A stretch of DNA of 64,000 nucleotides from Halobacteriovorax sp. GB3 (GCF_028649655.1 NZ_JAQSLN010000002.1:186001-250000); one strand, 5' to 3'; positions 35,408 to 46,407 are shown, counted from the stretch's first letter. The notes: a model not told the origin generated them from the letters alone. Numbers and translations: made by a program.

Positions 35408-38400
35408 AGAGTTCTTCAAAGTCTTTCATTGAAAGTTTTCCACTGAAGAGATTCTCATCGCCTTCTGGAAGTAATTCATTGAATAGTTCTTTTTTGAGCT
35501 CTTGAAGTTTTAAGACTTTTTCTTCAACAGAGTCTTTTATAATTGGACGATATACTGTTAGATGGTTCTTTTGACCAATTCTATGGGCCCTATCTATCGC
35601 CTGACTTTCTACTGCAGGGTTCCACCATGGATCCATAATGAAAACATAACTCGCTGCTGTTAAGTTAAGACCAACACCACCGGCCTTGAGTGAAATAAGG
35701 AAGATTGAAGTCTTTCCTGATTGAAATTCTTCAACTTGTTTTTGCCTTTTCTTAATCGTTTGTGATCCGTCAATTCTAGAGACTTTCCAATGTTTCTCTT
35801 GGATAGCTGTTTCCATGATATCGAGATATGTCGTAAATTGAGAAAAGATAATGGCCTGATGACCTTCTTCAGTAATTTGCTCTAATTGTTCTAAAAGAAA
35901 ATCTACTTTCGTTGATTCAAGATGCTTGTAGTGAACCGATTGAGTCGTCGTGTGGTTTTGCCACAAACAGCTTTGTCTTAGCTCTAAAAGACCTTTTAGA
36001 ATCTCTCCATACTTCTTTTTAGAAGGAGATAGCTGAATTTTCTTTCTAATATTATTTAGTACATTGTCGTAGAAATCTTTTTCTTCTTTATCGAAAGAGA
36101 GGAAAACATTGTTTTCTGTCTTTGGTGGAAGATCAGTTAAAACCTGGTTCTTCGTTCTTCTTAAGATAAAAGGACTAGCTGTTTTTCTAGCTAGAAGACG
36201 AGACTTTTGAGTTGAAGTAGTTCGGATAAATTGAAGGTCTCCCCAAACACCTGGTATTGAAAGGTCGAGAATGTTGTAGAACTCAGCGAGATCATTTTCA
36301 ACGGGAGTACCAGTTAAGCAAACTCTAAAATCAGCCTTTAACTTTCTTGCAGCATAAGCTCCAAGAGATCGGATATTCTTCAAATGTTGAACTTCATCGA
36401 GAATGAGGACATCAAAGTTCTTATCTGCAAAAGCATCATCAATCTCACGTTTCATGACGCCATAACTTGTTAAAATAATCTTTGTATTCTCTGGAAAAGA
36501 TCTCTCTCCTCCATGATAGATATAATGATCCATATCAGAAAACTTCTTTATCTCTTGTTCCCAGTTTAAAAGAATTGAAACAGGACAAGCGATAAGTACT
36601 CTATCTATTTTATGGTAAATACTCTTTAAAAAAGTAATCGTTTGAAGAGTCTTACCAAGACCCATATCGTCAGCAAGACAAGCACCAAGTTTATTCTCGT
36701 AAAGAAAACGAAGCCAGTTATAACCTGTCTTTTGATAAGGGCGCAGGGTATCTTGCAAAGATTCAGGAAGATCATACTGTGGCATTTCTTCAAGCGTTTG
36801 AAGACGCTCACAAAGTTTGATTTCTTCTTTTGTTAAAGCTCCCTCAATTCCTAATCTCTTGAGTTCAAAAAGTTCAAAAATACGGGCCCTATTGAAAGGA
36901 AGGACGAAGCGCTTGAATCCCTGAGGAAGTTCTTCCTCTTCTGTTGATTCGTACTTCGTGTACTTTTTCATAAAGCGTAGAAGATCTTTTTGTTCCTGAG
37001 TTAGAAGAACGAGCCCTTTTGAAGTGACAGCAATATTATTATCTAAATCTGCGTTTTTTATAATTTCATAATCTTGATCTTCAATATTAAGCTCGAGATC
37101 AAACCATTTTGTAGAAGAGCTTTTTCTTTCAAAGCGAATACGTGAAGACCAATTAGCAATCTCATTTCTGTTATAAAAGATTGAGAGCCCGTAAATAGCG
37201 AGGGCCTTATGGAAGTCATTGAGTCCTTGGAAGAGATTTGATCTTGCTACTTGGAAAACAATTTCTTTTCTATCGCTATGGTAGTCTGCGTAGCGAAAAA
37301 GAAGTTCCCCAAAACAATTGAAGAGATTTGTAACGATCTTTATTAAAAGGTCATTATCATAACGACAAACTTCTTTCGTTTTATGGTCATAAATAAGACT
37401 TTCTTTATTTTCTGTGATGTATTCAAGAGTCTCAATCCACTGATCTCTTTTAGACGTTGGTAGAAGAGATCTTTTATAAGCTTGATTTTCATCTTCAATT
37501 GATTCACAGAAACTTTGTATAAAGTTATAGGCATCTTTTTTCTTCTTAAAACTTGAAAGAGCGCCACCTGCAAAGGTAAATGAAGTCAAAAAGCTCGGCG
37601 GATAAACAAGATTGTCATCTTGATCGTGAAAAATTAATTTAAATTCGATCAGACCCTTCCTGTCTCCTGGAGAGAGACTAACTCGACATATTGGATCGAT
37701 TGATTTGATCTCTTCTAGTGGAGAGCCATCGATATAGATGCGACATTCATTTTCTTTATCGTAGCTATGGATATACTTGAGAATGTCATTAACAGTTAGG
37801 GCAGAGTAAGAGAATCGAAATTTTTGAACTAAACTTTTTAAGTTACTACTAAGTGTTAAGGCCGTCCCTTTTTTCCAATTAAACAGATAGAGGTTTTCAA
37901 AAATTGAAACTTGCCTATAAAGATCACCTTCTGGTGATTCGTAAGAAAATTTTAAAATTGGAGAATCTACGATATCAACATCTACACCGTTTAATTTGGT
38001 TTTAGTAAGAAGATTAATATTCAATTTACCTTGAAACTTCTCAGGAATTGGGAAATTTACAACTTTCTTGTCTTGTAAAAGATATTGGAAAGCAGAGTAA
38101 CTGAGGCCGCCACTAGCTCCTTCGAGTTGGTGTGGTCCTGAGAGAATTGTTCCATATTCTGCAACGGTAACACCGACTGCAGAGGAAAGGGCAATTGGTG
38201 GAAGAGGTGAATCCTCGTCCTGTATCTTACTTTCGTAGTTAGTTTGAATGAGATATGCAAGATAAAGAGCACATGTGTGATGACAATGTTTTTTGTCAGT
38301 CCAGTCAAAACAATCACAATTAGATGAGAGAGGTCCTTCGTCAGTACCTTCAAGACGCTTCTTATAAACAACTTTACATTCGTGAGAACGATCTTCTCTA

Positions 38401-38567
38401 ACAATTCCAGAAACGATGTAATAGGTTTCTGGACTTCCCTTAGAAAAAGAAATGGAAACTTTAGACATACGAATGAGTCGCAATGCTTTTTGCATGGCGA
38501 TCTTAGAGAAGAATCTCTCAGCGCTAGAAAGTATTTCTTCAGGTAAATCTGAGTTTGCTATAACCAT
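35400..38567 (-). CDS. SWIM zinc-finger SNF2-family helicase/translocase
   Basis: This 1055-residue protein has an N-terminal SWIM finger with the C-x-C...C-x-H pattern: C84, C86, C95, H97. A middle domain of ~500 residues precedes the SNF2 ATPase near residue 610. The helicase motifs are present: DDMGLGKTLQTITFL (Walker A), LDEVQHLKN (motif II), LTGTPVEN (III), then SLKAGGVGLNLTAASYVF and QAIDRAHRIGQ (V and VI). This is the bacterial HepA/RapA-like SNF2 group linked to DNA or transcription-complex remodelling. The SWIM finger probably binds nucleic acid or protein. Confidence 0.93.
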   Translation of the reverse strand: MVIANSDLPEEILSSAERFFSKIAMQKALRLIRMSKVSISFSKGSPETYYIVSGIVREDRSHECKVVYKKRLEGTDEGPLSSNCDCFDWTDKKHCHHTCALYLAYLIQTNYESKIQDEDSPLPPIALSSAVGVTVAEYGTILSGPHQLEGASGGLSYSAFQYLLQDKKVVNFPIPEKFQGKLNINLLTKTKLNGVDVDIVDSPILKFSYESPEGDLYRQVSIFENLYLFNWKKGTALTLSSNLKSLVQKFRFSYSALTVNDILKYIHSYDKENECRIYIDGSPLEEIKSIDPICRVSLSPGDRKGLIEFKLIFHDQDDNLVYPPSFLTSFTFAGGALSSFKKKKDAYNFIQSFCESIEDENQAYKRSLLPTSKRDQWIETLEYITENKESLIYDHKTKEVCRYDNDLLIKIVTNLFNCFGELLFRYADYHSDRKEIVFQVARSNLFQGLNDFHKALAIYGLSIFYNRNEIANWSSRIRFERKSSSTKWFDLELNIEDQDYEIIKNADLDNNIAVTSKGLVLLTQEQKDLLRFMKKYTKYESTEEEELPQGFKRFVLPFNRARIFELFELKRLGIEGALTKEEIKLCERLQTLEEMPQYDLPESLQDTLRPYQKTGYNWLRFLYENKLGACLADDMGLGKTLQTITFLKSIYHKIDRVLIACPVSILLNWEQEIKKFSDMDHYIYHGGERSFPENTKIILTSYGVMKREIDDAFADKNFDVLILDEVQHLKNIRSLGAYAARKLKADFRVCLTGTPVENDLAEFYNILDLSIPGVWGDLQFIRTTSTQKSRLLARKTASPFILRRTKNQVLTDLPPKTENNVFLSFDKEEKDFYDNVLNNIRKKIQLSPSKKKYGEILKGLLELRQSCLWQNHTTTQSVHYKHLESTKVDFLLEQLEQITEEGHQAIIFSQFTTYLDIMETAIQEKHWKVSRIDGSQTIKKRQKQVEEFQSGKTSIFLISLKAGGVGLNLTAASYVFIMDPWWNPAVESQAIDRAHRIGQKNHLTVYRPIIKDSVEEKVLKLQELKKELFNELLPEGDENLFSGKLSMKDFEELFN

Positions 38568-38733
38568 TCTTTATTCCACGTTAGCCCATAATTATACCTG
38601 AAAAAAAAGAAACTTGTAGGGTAGGAATTTGTCTCTTTATCCGCTATAGTAGAGGATTTTCCTCTTTTTAAGTTTCTTCGAAAATCGTCATTTTTTTTAG
38701 AGATTATCCGACATAGATAATGAGGTTTGTAAG

Positions 38734-39132
38734 ATGAGATACTTGATCATTTTGTTCTGCTTTATTTCTTTTGGAAGTTGCGCATCTCCTTGTCAGGAGA
38801 TCAAGGCACAAGTATGGCAAAAGAAGAGGGCCAATGGGAATGTGATAAAGAAGTCATTTTGGGTTGACCTACCTGAAGTCCTCTCTCTTCACTCAGGTAC
38901 ATTTCACAAGTTGAAAACAAATTCTAAGGCAGATACTTTAAAACTTACTTATGCTGAAGCAAAAAAGAAGCATGAGGCCAGTTTCAATATTGTTGAAGGA
39001 CAAGTTGAAATCAATTTTTCTAAATGGTTGGATTCTAAAATAGAGTCACTTCCTGGGACTTTGAAATTAGAACTTTTAAATAAAAATAAAATGATTTGCT
39101 CGAAAGAGTTTTCACTTCCAAAGGGTGATTAA
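38734..39132 (+). CDS. Small lipoprotein, unknown function
   Basis: This 132-residue protein has a clear lipoprotein signal (ILFCFISFGSC, Cys16). The mature part is Lys-rich and beta-like, with one further cysteine near the C-terminus. No family is recognised. It is followed directly by the MepA-like gene, whose ATG starts at the base after the stop, so the two are translationally coupled and may act together on the cell wall. A weak hairpin (AGAGGA at 38651-38656, TCCTCT at 38660-38665, then T) precedes it. Confidence 0.72.
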   Translation: MRYLIILFCFISFGSCASPCQEIKAQVWQKKRANGNVIKKSFWVDLPEVLSLHSGTFHKLKTNSKADTLKLTYAEAKKKHEASFNIVEGQVEINFSKWLDSKIESLPGTLKLELLNKNKMICSKEFSLPKGD

Positions 39133-40476
39133 ATGAAGCTTGTTTTATTGTTGATGACATTAATTTCTTATTCAGTCTTTTCTCAAACTCCAGACTATTC
39201 AAAAGTTGAATGGGTTTGTGAAGAGCTTGAAGCTTCCGATCCTCCATTCTATGTTTCAGATGAATATCGTCAGGGTGATAAAATTTGGGAGAATCTAAGA
39301 AATATTGATAACTCAAGAATTGCTGATACATATATTCCTCGAGGATCAATTGTTGAAGTTGACGAGCAGCTTTTTCAATATGGAGAAGGTGTTCCCGACT
39401 ATCGCGTTCCTATTAGGGTCCTTTCGCTTCCAAGTGAAGAGGAGGAGCAAAAGGTTCGTGATGCAAAATGGAGAAAGAGAGATTCTATTGCTCAAATGGC
39501 AAGAGTTGGCAGAAAGAAAAGAGCTGAAGTTGATTCTATTGGATGGCTAGACCATCGCGCTTTGAAACAAGCTAAAAACTTTGTCTTTTTTGTCAAAGAA
39601 GACGCTGAAGTTCATGCTGATTCTGGTGTTCCTTACGTTGGACCAACTTATCTAGAATTTAAACTTAGAAATGGAAAGTATCTTGTTAATCGATGCTGTA
39701 CTCCTGATTCTTTTGGTGGGGAAGAGAAGTGCTTTGATAAGCATTTAATGAATGTCATTGACTCAAATGGTGATGTACTAACAGAAAGGTACATTAATCA
39801 TCAGGAGTGCTCTTTTCTTACAGACTCTCGACCAATCAGAAATACGGAAATTGACTCCGTAAGAAATATTCTAAATATGGTTAGAAAAGAGAGTCCCAAT
39901 ACTGCAATTGATGAACTTGAAATGCTCCCTCCATTACAAGCTTGGAGAGGGTCGAAATCAATAATAACAAGAAAAGAGATGACAAAAATTCCCGTTGATG
40001 AAGAAACTCAAGAGGGACCGTATGGGTCATTTCACTATAAACCAGATGATGCTGTTAGCTCAGATGCTTACTTAAAACCTACTTCTATGTGTGCATTTAT
40101 GCGAGTTATGGAAAAATGGAAAACCCTTTGTGGAGAACCAGGATGTCAGATTCAATTTGGAGACCTTTATCATCACGATAACTGGGGAGCTCATAGCGGG
40201 CATGATTCTGGTGAGTGTGTTGATATTAGGCCAATGAGAAAAGATGATGACCTTGATGTCGGTTTAACTTATAAGCAGACAAGACGTTATGATAGAGAGA
40301 AAACAAGAGACTTTGTTAAGCTTATTAAGAAGTCGGGAGCAAGGATTACTATATTTAATGATAGGAGAATTCCTGGCGTTCGAAATGATGGGGGCTCTGT
40401 TCACAACGATCACCTCCATGTATGTTTTGGAGAGAATCGACCCAAAGTTCAAGAATCATGTAAAGACGGATTATAG
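39133..40476 (+). CDS. MepA-like penicillin-insensitive murein endopeptidase (LAS metallopeptidase)
   Basis: This 447-residue secreted protein has a signal peptide (LVLLLMTLISYSVFS). An N-terminal ~280-residue region may hold an SH3-like segment (near YIPRGSIVEVDEQLF). The C-terminal zinc peptidase has GAHSGHDSGECVDIRPM and VHNDHLHVCF, giving the H-x6-D and H-x-H ligands of the LAS/M74 group. It would cleave peptide cross-links in peptidoglycan. In a predatory bacterium it could act on self or prey walls; that role is inferred. It follows the lipoprotein gene with no gap and ends at a bidirectional terminator. Confidence 0.85.
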   Translation: MKLVLLLMTLISYSVFSQTPDYSKVEWVCEELEASDPPFYVSDEYRQGDKIWENLRNIDNSRIADTYIPRGSIVEVDEQLFQYGEGVPDYRVPIRVLSLPSEEEEQKVRDAKWRKRDSIAQMARVGRKKRAEVDSIGWLDHRALKQAKNFVFFVKEDAEVHADSGVPYVGPTYLEFKLRNGKYLVNRCCTPDSFGGEEKCFDKHLMNVIDSNGDVLTERYINHQECSFLTDSRPIRNTEIDSVRNILNMVRKESPNTAIDELEMLPPLQAWRGSKSIITRKEMTKIPVDEETQEGPYGSFHYKPDDAVSSDAYLKPTSMCAFMRVMEKWKTLCGEPGCQIQFGDLYHHDNWGAHSGHDSGECVDIRPMRKDDDLDVGLTYKQTRRYDREKTRDFVKLIKKSGARITIFNDRRIPGVRNDGGSVHNDHLHVCFGENRPKVQESCKDGL

Positions 40477-40483
40477 AAATAAA

Positions 40484-40515
40484 AAAGCCCCGATGAATCG
40501 GGGCTTTCTTTTTAT
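40484..40515. terminator. Bidirectional rho-independent terminator between the mepA-like gene and rpoD
   Basis: A GC-rich stem of AAAGCCCCGAT (40484-40494) and ATCGGGGCTTT (40497-40507) is bounded by six A on the left and a T-rich run on the right. It can therefore stop transcription from both converging genes. Confidence 0.92.
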
Positions 40516-42299
40516 TGGTTACCTGGTTCGTTATTGTTACCTTGACCAAATTCACCATTTTGGTAGGCCTTAAGCATCTTCGCTCTCGAAGGATGACGAA
40601 GTTTTCTAAGGGCCTTAGCTTCGATCTGACGAATACGCTCTCTTGTAACAAAGAAGTCTTGCCCGACCTCTTCAAGAGTGTGATCAGATTTTTCACCGAT
40701 ACCAAAACGCATACGAAGAACTTTTTCTTCTCTTGGTGTAAGAGTCGAAAGAACAGATCTTGTTTGCTCTGAAAGTGTGATACTCATAACAGCATCAGCT
40801 GGTGAGATGATTTTAGTATCTTCAATGAAGTCTCCAAGAGATGAGTCTTCTTCTTCACCAATTGGTGTTTCAAGAGAAATTGGCTCTTTAGAGATCTTTT
40901 GAACTTTTTTAACCTTATCAACTGGTAATTCCATTCTCTCTGCAATTTCTTCAGGAGTTGGCTCACGCCCTAGCTCTTGAATCAGTTGTCTTTGAGTACG
41001 AACCATTTTGTTGATTGTTTCAATCATGTGAACAGGGATACGGATTGTTCTTGCTTGGTCAGCAATGGCACGAGTAATGGCCTGACGAATCCACCAAGTT
41101 GCATAAGTTGAAAATTTATAACCACGACGATACTCGAATTTATCAACGGCTTTCATTAGACCGATGTTTCCTTCTTGAATAAGGTCAAGGAATTGAAGAC
41201 CACGGTTTGTGTACTTCTTAGCGATAGAAACAACAAGACGAAGGTTAGCTTCAACGAGTTGAGCTTTGGCCTGGTCAGCTTTTTCTTCACCTTTAAGAAT
41301 AATCTTATAAACTTCTTCAATATCTTCGAAGCTCATTCCAGCATCAAGACTTAGGCGACGAAGCTTTCTAAGGTTGTCTTCTTGGTTTCTGATAAGTTGT
41401 TCAATCTTTGCATCTGTTGTGAAAAGGTCTTTTGCAAGACGTCTCTTGAAAGAGTCATCTTCCATAACTTTTTCATAAAGCTTTTTGTAATCTTCAATAT
41501 CAGCAACTTCAAGGAACTTGAAGATACGATCTTGTTGCTCATAAAGCTCAGAGAATTGAAGGTAGTACTTCTTAACAGGTTCAACGAAGCTGTTGATGAT
41601 CTTTCTGTTGAAAGTAAGATCAGCAAGAGTGTCAGAGATTGAATTCATCTTCTTTTGTTGAGAAGCATCGAACCTACTTAGAGTTCCATCTTCTTGCTCA
41701 CATTCTTTAAGAAGAGTTTCAATCTTTTTACAAACATCAAAGATCTCGTCTTTTGTCTTTTTGATGTCTGCTTGAGAAGACTCATCATCAAGACCACGAA
41801 CGAGCTCTTTTACAAATTCATTTGGATTGTCTGATGTTTCAATTTTCTCAACAAGTTTAACGATCTCTTTTAATGCGTGTGTTGATTTCAGTGAAGAAAG
41901 AATAATTTCTCTTTCACCTTCTTCAATTTCTTTCGCAATAACAACCTCTCCTTCACGAGTAAGGAGGGCAACAGATCCCATTCTTTTTAAATAAAGCTTA
42001 ACAGGGTCAGTAGACGCTGATCTAAGCTCAGCTCTTTCTTCTTTAGAAAGAGTTTCTTCGATAATTTCAGTTCCGTCTAAACGGATTCCTTCCTCTTCTT
42101 CCTCATCAAAAGCTACATCTTGGATTTCAATTTTTGCTTCCTCGATTTGTAACATAATTTCATCGATTGCCTCTGGCTCGATGATACTCGCAGGTACAGC
42201 ATCATTGATCTCTTCTGGAGTTAGATACGCTTGATCTTTCCCCTTGATGAGAAGCTTTGAGAAGTCTTTGGAATTTAAAAAGGCGCTAACAATTGACAT
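40512..42299 (-). CDS. rpoD: RNA polymerase primary sigma factor
   Basis: This 595-residue sigma-70 has region 1.2 with [22 protein letters not shown] large non-conserved insert (~residues 130-330) follows. Region 2 ([36 protein letters not shown]) contains the core-binding and -10 recognition helices. Region 3 is [15 protein letters not shown], and region 4 carries the -35 helix-turn-helix ending [19 protein letters not shown]. Length is normal for primary sigma. It follows dnaG by 10 nt, as in the macromolecular synthesis operon, but no rpsU is present upstream. Confidence 0.98.
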   Translation of the reverse strand: MSIVSAFLNSKDFSKLLIKGKDQAYLTPEEINDAVPASIIEPEAIDEIMLQIEEAKIEIQDVAFDEEEEEGIRLDGTEIIEETLSKEERAELRSASTDPVKLYLKRMGSVALLTREGEVVIAKEIEEGEREIILSSLKSTHALKEIVKLVEKIETSDNPNEFVKELVRGLDDESSQADIKKTKDEIFDVCKKIETLLKECEQEDGTLSRFDASQQKKMNSISDTLADLTFNRKIINSFVEPVKKYYLQFSELYEQQDRIFKFLEVADIEDYKKLYEKVMEDDSFKRRLAKDLFTTDAKIEQLIRNQEDNLRKLRRLSLDAGMSFEDIEEVYKIILKGEEKADQAKAQLVEANLRLVVSIAKKYTNRGLQFLDLIQEGNIGLMKAVDKFEYRRGYKFSTYATWWIRQAITRAIADQARTIRIPVHMIETINKMVRTQRQLIQELGREPTPEEIAERMELPVDKVKKVQKISKEPISLETPIGEEEDSSLGDFIEDTKIISPADAVMSITLSEQTRSVLSTLTPREEKVLRMRFGIGEKSDHTLEEVGQDFFVTRERIRQIEAKALRKLRHPSRAKMLKAYQNGEFGQGNNNEPGNQ

Positions 42300-42309
42300 T
42301 AAATACTCC

Positions 42310-44250
42310 CTAGACTTTTAGCTTAGGTTTTAGTGATTTGGTTTTATGAAGTTCTTTATCTATTTCTTTCAACTCAATCATGAGTTGATTCATTTCTTCT
42401 GCTGTTTGGCAGTGATCTTTTCTCGCTAAGACTTCTTTTCTTTTAAGTCGAAGTGAATCAATCTTTAAACGCTTTTCAATTTCTAAAAGCATTTTATCTG
42501 CCGTGTTTTCATCAAGAGGGATTTCTCTATAATTTTGTAATCCCTTTGCGATGATTGCTTTCATTTCTTGCGAGTAATTTTCTTTTTCATTGAGTGAGCG
42601 TAAAATAGAAACATATTCTCTCTCATCAATTTCATAGACAATTTCTCGTAGTCTTAGAATATACCTTTTTACCTCATCTGAGCCCACAAAATCAAGTAAT
42701 TGAAGGGCTAGATCGCGTGTTGAGCACTCTGGATGTTGGACTAATTCTTGCAGTAAAATTGCTTCTACTTTAGAAAGGGCCACAGTTGAATTGGAGACAA
42801 GATCAATCTGACCATCGGCATATGCTTCAGGAGGAAGTTGCTCGTAATCCATATAAGGTTCAAAGCTCTGGTCAAGTTCAATTGGCGGAGCTTCCTCGGT
42901 CTCTGGAGCGAGCACTGGTTTTCTATTAAGGCCCTTAGAGTTCGAGAGAAAGTCTTCGTATCGCTTTACGATTTGGGAAGAGTCCGACTGAAGTCCAATT
43001 CTCTTGGCCCATATGGCAAGTCTTTCGGTTGCCTCTAGAGAGTTTCTTAGAGGGGCAACTATTTGAAAACATTCTTCTAATAAAGCAAATTGTCGATCGA
43101 TAAGGGTTGGAATCTCCTTGGGAAGAAGACTTTCAAATAAAGTATCGATAAAGGGAATCGCCTCATCGATCTTCTTTTGCATCGCAACGACGCCTTCGTT
43201 TTGAAGGTACTCGTCAGGATCTTTGTGTGGTTCGAATGAGAGATACTTAGGGATGACTCCCTGAGCGAGGCATTGCTCGTTCATCCTTTTGGCAGCATTA
43301 AATCCGGCAGTATCGCTGTCGAGAGCGAGAAAGAAATTCTTCGTCACTGAGTTTAATATTTTTAGAGAATAATCACCTAGAGCAACACCCTGTACTGCAA
43401 CAGTATTTTTAAAGCCTTTATTAAAGAGTGCGATTTGGTCCATATTTCCCTCGACAAGGATGACAGCATCCTTTTCTCTAATATGTGACTTTGCAAGGTG
43501 AAGGCCATAGAGAATATTTCTCTTATTGAAGACAAAGGACTCCTTTGAATTCATGTATTTAGCTTTTTGATAATCGAAGACAGCTCGAGAAGTATAGCCA
43601 ATAACAGAGCCGAATTGGTCCCATATTGGGAAGGTAATGCGGTCTCTAAAGGTGTCGTAATAGGCGTTGGGGTCATTTCGATCTTGCTTAATAAGCCCAA
43701 TTTCGAAGGCAATTTCAAGGGCAAACTGACGATCCTTCTCGGTAGGGATGCTTTTTAGGTACTCGTAGAGTGAGTTATTCTTTGGTGCGTAGCCGAGACC
43801 ATAGGTATCAGCGATCTCTTTTGAAAGAGATCTCTTTTCGAGAAACTCCTCGTACTTTTCAAATTTCCCAGTTCGAGCGAGCTTTTTATAAAGTTCAGCA
43901 CTCTTTTGTAGTACTTTTTCGGCCATTAAGAGCTTAGGAGATTTCTTCTTTCTCTCAATGTAGTCCTCGAAATTAATTCCGTGCCCATTTGCAATTTCTT
44001 TGAGCGCTTCTACAAATTCGAGCTTTTTATATTTCATAACGAAGTCAATTGCATTTCCACCTTCACCGCAGGCGAAGCATTTGAAAATCTTCTTATCGTT
44101 ATTGATATGCATTGAAGGGTTTTTGTCCCCGTGAAAAGGGCACAACGAAACATTGGCCGTGCCTTTGCGGCTAACGTGCATATATGACGAAACAACATCG
44201 ACAATGGGAATCTCGTCGAGAATCCTTTGTTTTAAATCATTTAAAGACAT
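42310..44250 (-). CDS. dnaG: DNA primase
   Basis: This 646-residue replicative primase has an N-terminal CHCC zinc finger ([10 protein letters not shown], then [10 protein letters not shown]). A TOPRIM domain follows with [14 protein letters not shown] and [16 protein letters not shown], which provide the catalytic acidic residues. A C-terminal helicase-interaction domain is poorly conserved. It synthesises RNA primers at the replication fork with DnaB. The start [20 protein letters not shown] is canonical. It is upstream of rpoD in a two-gene unit and downstream of trmB by 26 nt, so all three may be one transcript. Confidence 0.97.
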   Translation of the reverse strand: MSLNDLKQRILDEIPIVDVVSSYMHVSRKGTANVSLCPFHGDKNPSMHINNDKKIFKCFACGEGGNAIDFVMKYKKLEFVEALKEIANGHGINFEDYIERKKKSPKLLMAEKVLQKSAELYKKLARTGKFEKYEEFLEKRSLSKEIADTYGLGYAPKNNSLYEYLKSIPTEKDRQFALEIAFEIGLIKQDRNDPNAYYDTFRDRITFPIWDQFGSVIGYTSRAVFDYQKAKYMNSKESFVFNKRNILYGLHLAKSHIREKDAVILVEGNMDQIALFNKGFKNTVAVQGVALGDYSLKILNSVTKNFFLALDSDTAGFNAAKRMNEQCLAQGVIPKYLSFEPHKDPDEYLQNEGVVAMQKKIDEAIPFIDTLFESLLPKEIPTLIDRQFALLEECFQIVAPLRNSLEATERLAIWAKRIGLQSDSSQIVKRYEDFLSNSKGLNRKPVLAPETEEAPPIELDQSFEPYMDYEQLPPEAYADGQIDLVSNSTVALSKVEAILLQELVQHPECSTRDLALQLLDFVGSDEVKRYILRLREIVYEIDEREYVSILRSLNEKENYSQEMKAIIAKGLQNYREIPLDENTADKMLLEIEKRLKIDSLRLKRKEVLARKDHCQTAEEMNQLMIELKEIDKELHKTKSLKPKLKV

Positions 44251-44276
44251 GGGCCTACTTTAATATGTCTAAATGC

Positions 44277-44966
44277 CTACTTCTTAGATTCTAAGACATA
44301 GGCCTTAATTTTAATACCTTGTTCAATGAAGATCTTTTCAAACTTTGTCTTAAAGCTTGCTAGAAAGTGATCAGGGTGCTCATTTCTTAGGTCGCGAGTT
44401 GAAAGAGTAACATTGAAAAGCTCTTGCTCCTTCATTACTTCTTCCATCCACTCTGCGTATCCATCGTGATCTGTTTTAACAAATATCTTACCACCAGGAC
44501 GAAGAGATTTATAGGCCTCTTCAAGAAATGGAAGTTGAAAAAGTCTTTTTTTGTTATGTCTTTTCTTTGGCCAAGGATCTGGAAAGAAATAGAAAATACG
44601 ATCGAGTTCGTTTTCTTCAAACATGAAATTTACTCTTTCACCCTTAGCTCTTAAGTAGCGAAAGTTTTTATTTGGATGGCGGCTAAGCTTCTTGGCAAGA
44701 GCATAAGATCTCTTGAAGCGATAGTCGAGACCAACGTAATTGAATTCAGGATAATTTTCACAAAATTCCATCATGAAATGGCCATAACCACTTCCAATCT
44801 CAAGGCAAAGAGGAGCTTCTCTTTTAAAAATTGCTTCATTCCATTTCCCACGATTCTCTTCCGCTTCGTGATCGCGAAGGACAAATTCTCCAAACTCTTC
44901 TAGTTTGTCGTGGTATGGGTTATCGTGTGAATACTGAAAACTTTCGGTAAAAGCCTTATCAACCAT
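44277..44966 (-). CDS. trmB: tRNA (guanine-N7-)-methyltransferase
   Basis: This SAM-dependent methyltransferase of ~229 residues makes m7G46 in tRNA. LEIGSGYGHFMMEFC is the SAM loop, YVGLDYRFKR follows, and FYFFPDPWPKKRHNKKRL is the signature of TrmB, with RPGGKIFVKTDH after it. I use the ATG at 44966; in-frame GTG and TTG codons lie 9 and 12 nt upstream. It is the first gene of a likely trmB-dnaG-rpoD transcription unit and divergent from the histidine kinase gene. Confidence 0.96.
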   Translation of the reverse strand: MVDKAFTESFQYSHDNPYHDKLEEFGEFVLRDHEAEENRGKWNEAIFKREAPLCLEIGSGYGHFMMEFCENYPEFNYVGLDYRFKRSYALAKKLSRHPNKNFRYLRAKGERVNFMFEENELDRIFYFFPDPWPKKRHNKKRLFQLPFLEEAYKSLRPGGKIFVKTDHDGYAEWMEEVMKEQELFNVTLSTRDLRNEHPDHFLASFKTKFEKIFIEQGIKIKAYVLESKK

Positions 44967-45140
44967 GTTCGTCACCAAAATAAGATAATAAATTCAATTG
45001 TTTTAGCGGGTTTTTCTAACAAAATTAACGACGAAATGCAACATACATTGAAGATTCTTACCTTAGGCTGATTTCCTATTTAGTGGCAACGGGGATAGAA
45101 TGATCAAAAGTTATTTATTTTAGAAAGATTTCGGTGTCTT

Positions 45141-46385
45141 ATGTTAGAAAAGAAAATAAATTACAATGAACATTACCCTTATTTTAAGGCCACTCTCATT
45201 ATCGAGGTCTCCCTTTATTTTGTTTGGGGTTTCTTTGTTAACTTCTTTTTTCCACAATACACAGACCCTATGTGGGTTCGAGGGGCATTTCTCGTATTCT
45301 TTGTTTCAATTGCTCTTTTAAGTTCAAAGCATGTGTGGTTAGAGAAGAGAAAGCACAATGTCATGTTTTTATTTCTTTATGCGGCAGCTCTTCATTTGAC
45401 CATTCTTTCGCATGTTAATCAGGATACGATTCTCTTTGATACTGCTCTCATTCTTGGAGTCGTGTTTGCCAGTAATATGACCTATGATGTGAAAGGGGTC
45501 TTACTTTGGAGTCTTTTCGCTTCAATTATTCCTACTTATGGAATGATGACTAATTTTTCAACCAATCGTCTGATTTTTGCGGCCTATATGATCACTGCAA
45601 TTATTGTTTCAGTGATTATTTGTATCAATCGAAGATCACTTCTTTACACCCTTATAGAGAAAAATAGAGAGCTCAAAGAACAAAAGGCCATGGCCGTTCA
45701 AGTCTCGAAATTGTCGGCGATTGGAGAGATAGCCTCTGGTGTTGCTCATGAGCTTAATAACCCACTAACCATTATTAATGGTAATGCTGATCGATTGAAA
45801 AAATATAATGAAAGAAGTCTTAACAATGATAAAGAAGTTGATAAGTCTCTTGATAAAATTAAGGATGCTGTAAAGAGATCGGTGTCGATTATTAAAAGTT
45901 TAAGAAGCTTTTCAAGAGACACAATTAATGATGAAGCTGAAATTCTGCCAGTTAAAGAAATTGTCCAAGAGGCAATTCAATTGGCCGAAAGTCGAATTTC
46001 TTCAGAGGGAATTCCTCTCGATATTATTCACGATAATAATTTTGATAAAGTAAAAGTTAACAAAGTAGAGATTACTCAAATTTTACTTAATCTTATTAAT
46101 AACTCGTATGATGCAATTTCTGATTTAGAAGAAAAATGGATTCGAATTGAAGTAACGAATCGCCAAGGAGTTTCAAAGGTGAGTGTCATTGATAGTGGAG
46201 ATGGCATTGAGGCAGAAGTTGTTGAGAAAATGATGGGACCATTTTTTACAACAAAACCTCCTGGCGTCGGAACAGGGCTGGGTTTAAGTGTCTCTCGAAA
46301 TATCGCTGAGAAGTTTGAAGGGAGTCTTTCTTATGATGTGAATAGCCCAAAAACAAAATTTGATCTAACACTTCCAATTGCATAA
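45141..46385 (+). CDS. Membrane sensor histidine kinase (orphan)
   Basis: This 414-residue protein has about six N-terminal membrane segments (residues 16-165) and almost no periplasmic domain. A HisKA domain follows with the phospho-acceptor H203 in GVAHELNNPLTI, and then an HATPase domain. LNLINNSYDAI is the N-box, SGDGIEAEV is G1 and GVGTGLGLSVSRNI is G2. No response regulator gene is adjacent, so its partner is elsewhere. The multi-helix sensor suggests detection of a membrane or small-molecule signal. Confidence 0.94.
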   Translation: MLEKKINYNEHYPYFKATLIIEVSLYFVWGFFVNFFFPQYTDPMWVRGAFLVFFVSIALLSSKHVWLEKRKHNVMFLFLYAAALHLTILSHVNQDTILFDTALILGVVFASNMTYDVKGVLLWSLFASIIPTYGMMTNFSTNRLIFAAYMITAIIVSVIICINRRSLLYTLIEKNRELKEQKAMAVQVSKLSAIGEIASGVAHELNNPLTIINGNADRLKKYNERSLNNDKEVDKSLDKIKDAVKRSVSIIKSLRSFSRDTINDEAEILPVKEIVQEAIQLAESRISSEGIPLDIIHDNNFDKVKVNKVEITQILLNLINNSYDAISDLEEKWIRIEVTNRQGVSKVSVIDSGDGIEAEVVEKMMGPFFTTKPPGVGTGLGLSVSRNIAEKFEGSLSYDVNSPKTKFDLTLPIA

Positions 46386-46407
46386 AAAAGGCCCTCAAAT
46401 GAGGGCC
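46384..46407 (-). terminator. Rho-independent terminator of the DegT aminotransferase gene
   Basis: The stem GGCCCTC/GAGGGCC (46390-46396 with 46401-46407) closes an AAAT loop. In the minus direction it is followed by six T. In the plus direction the tail is only weakly T-rich, so it could also serve the histidine kinase gene. Confidence 0.88.
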
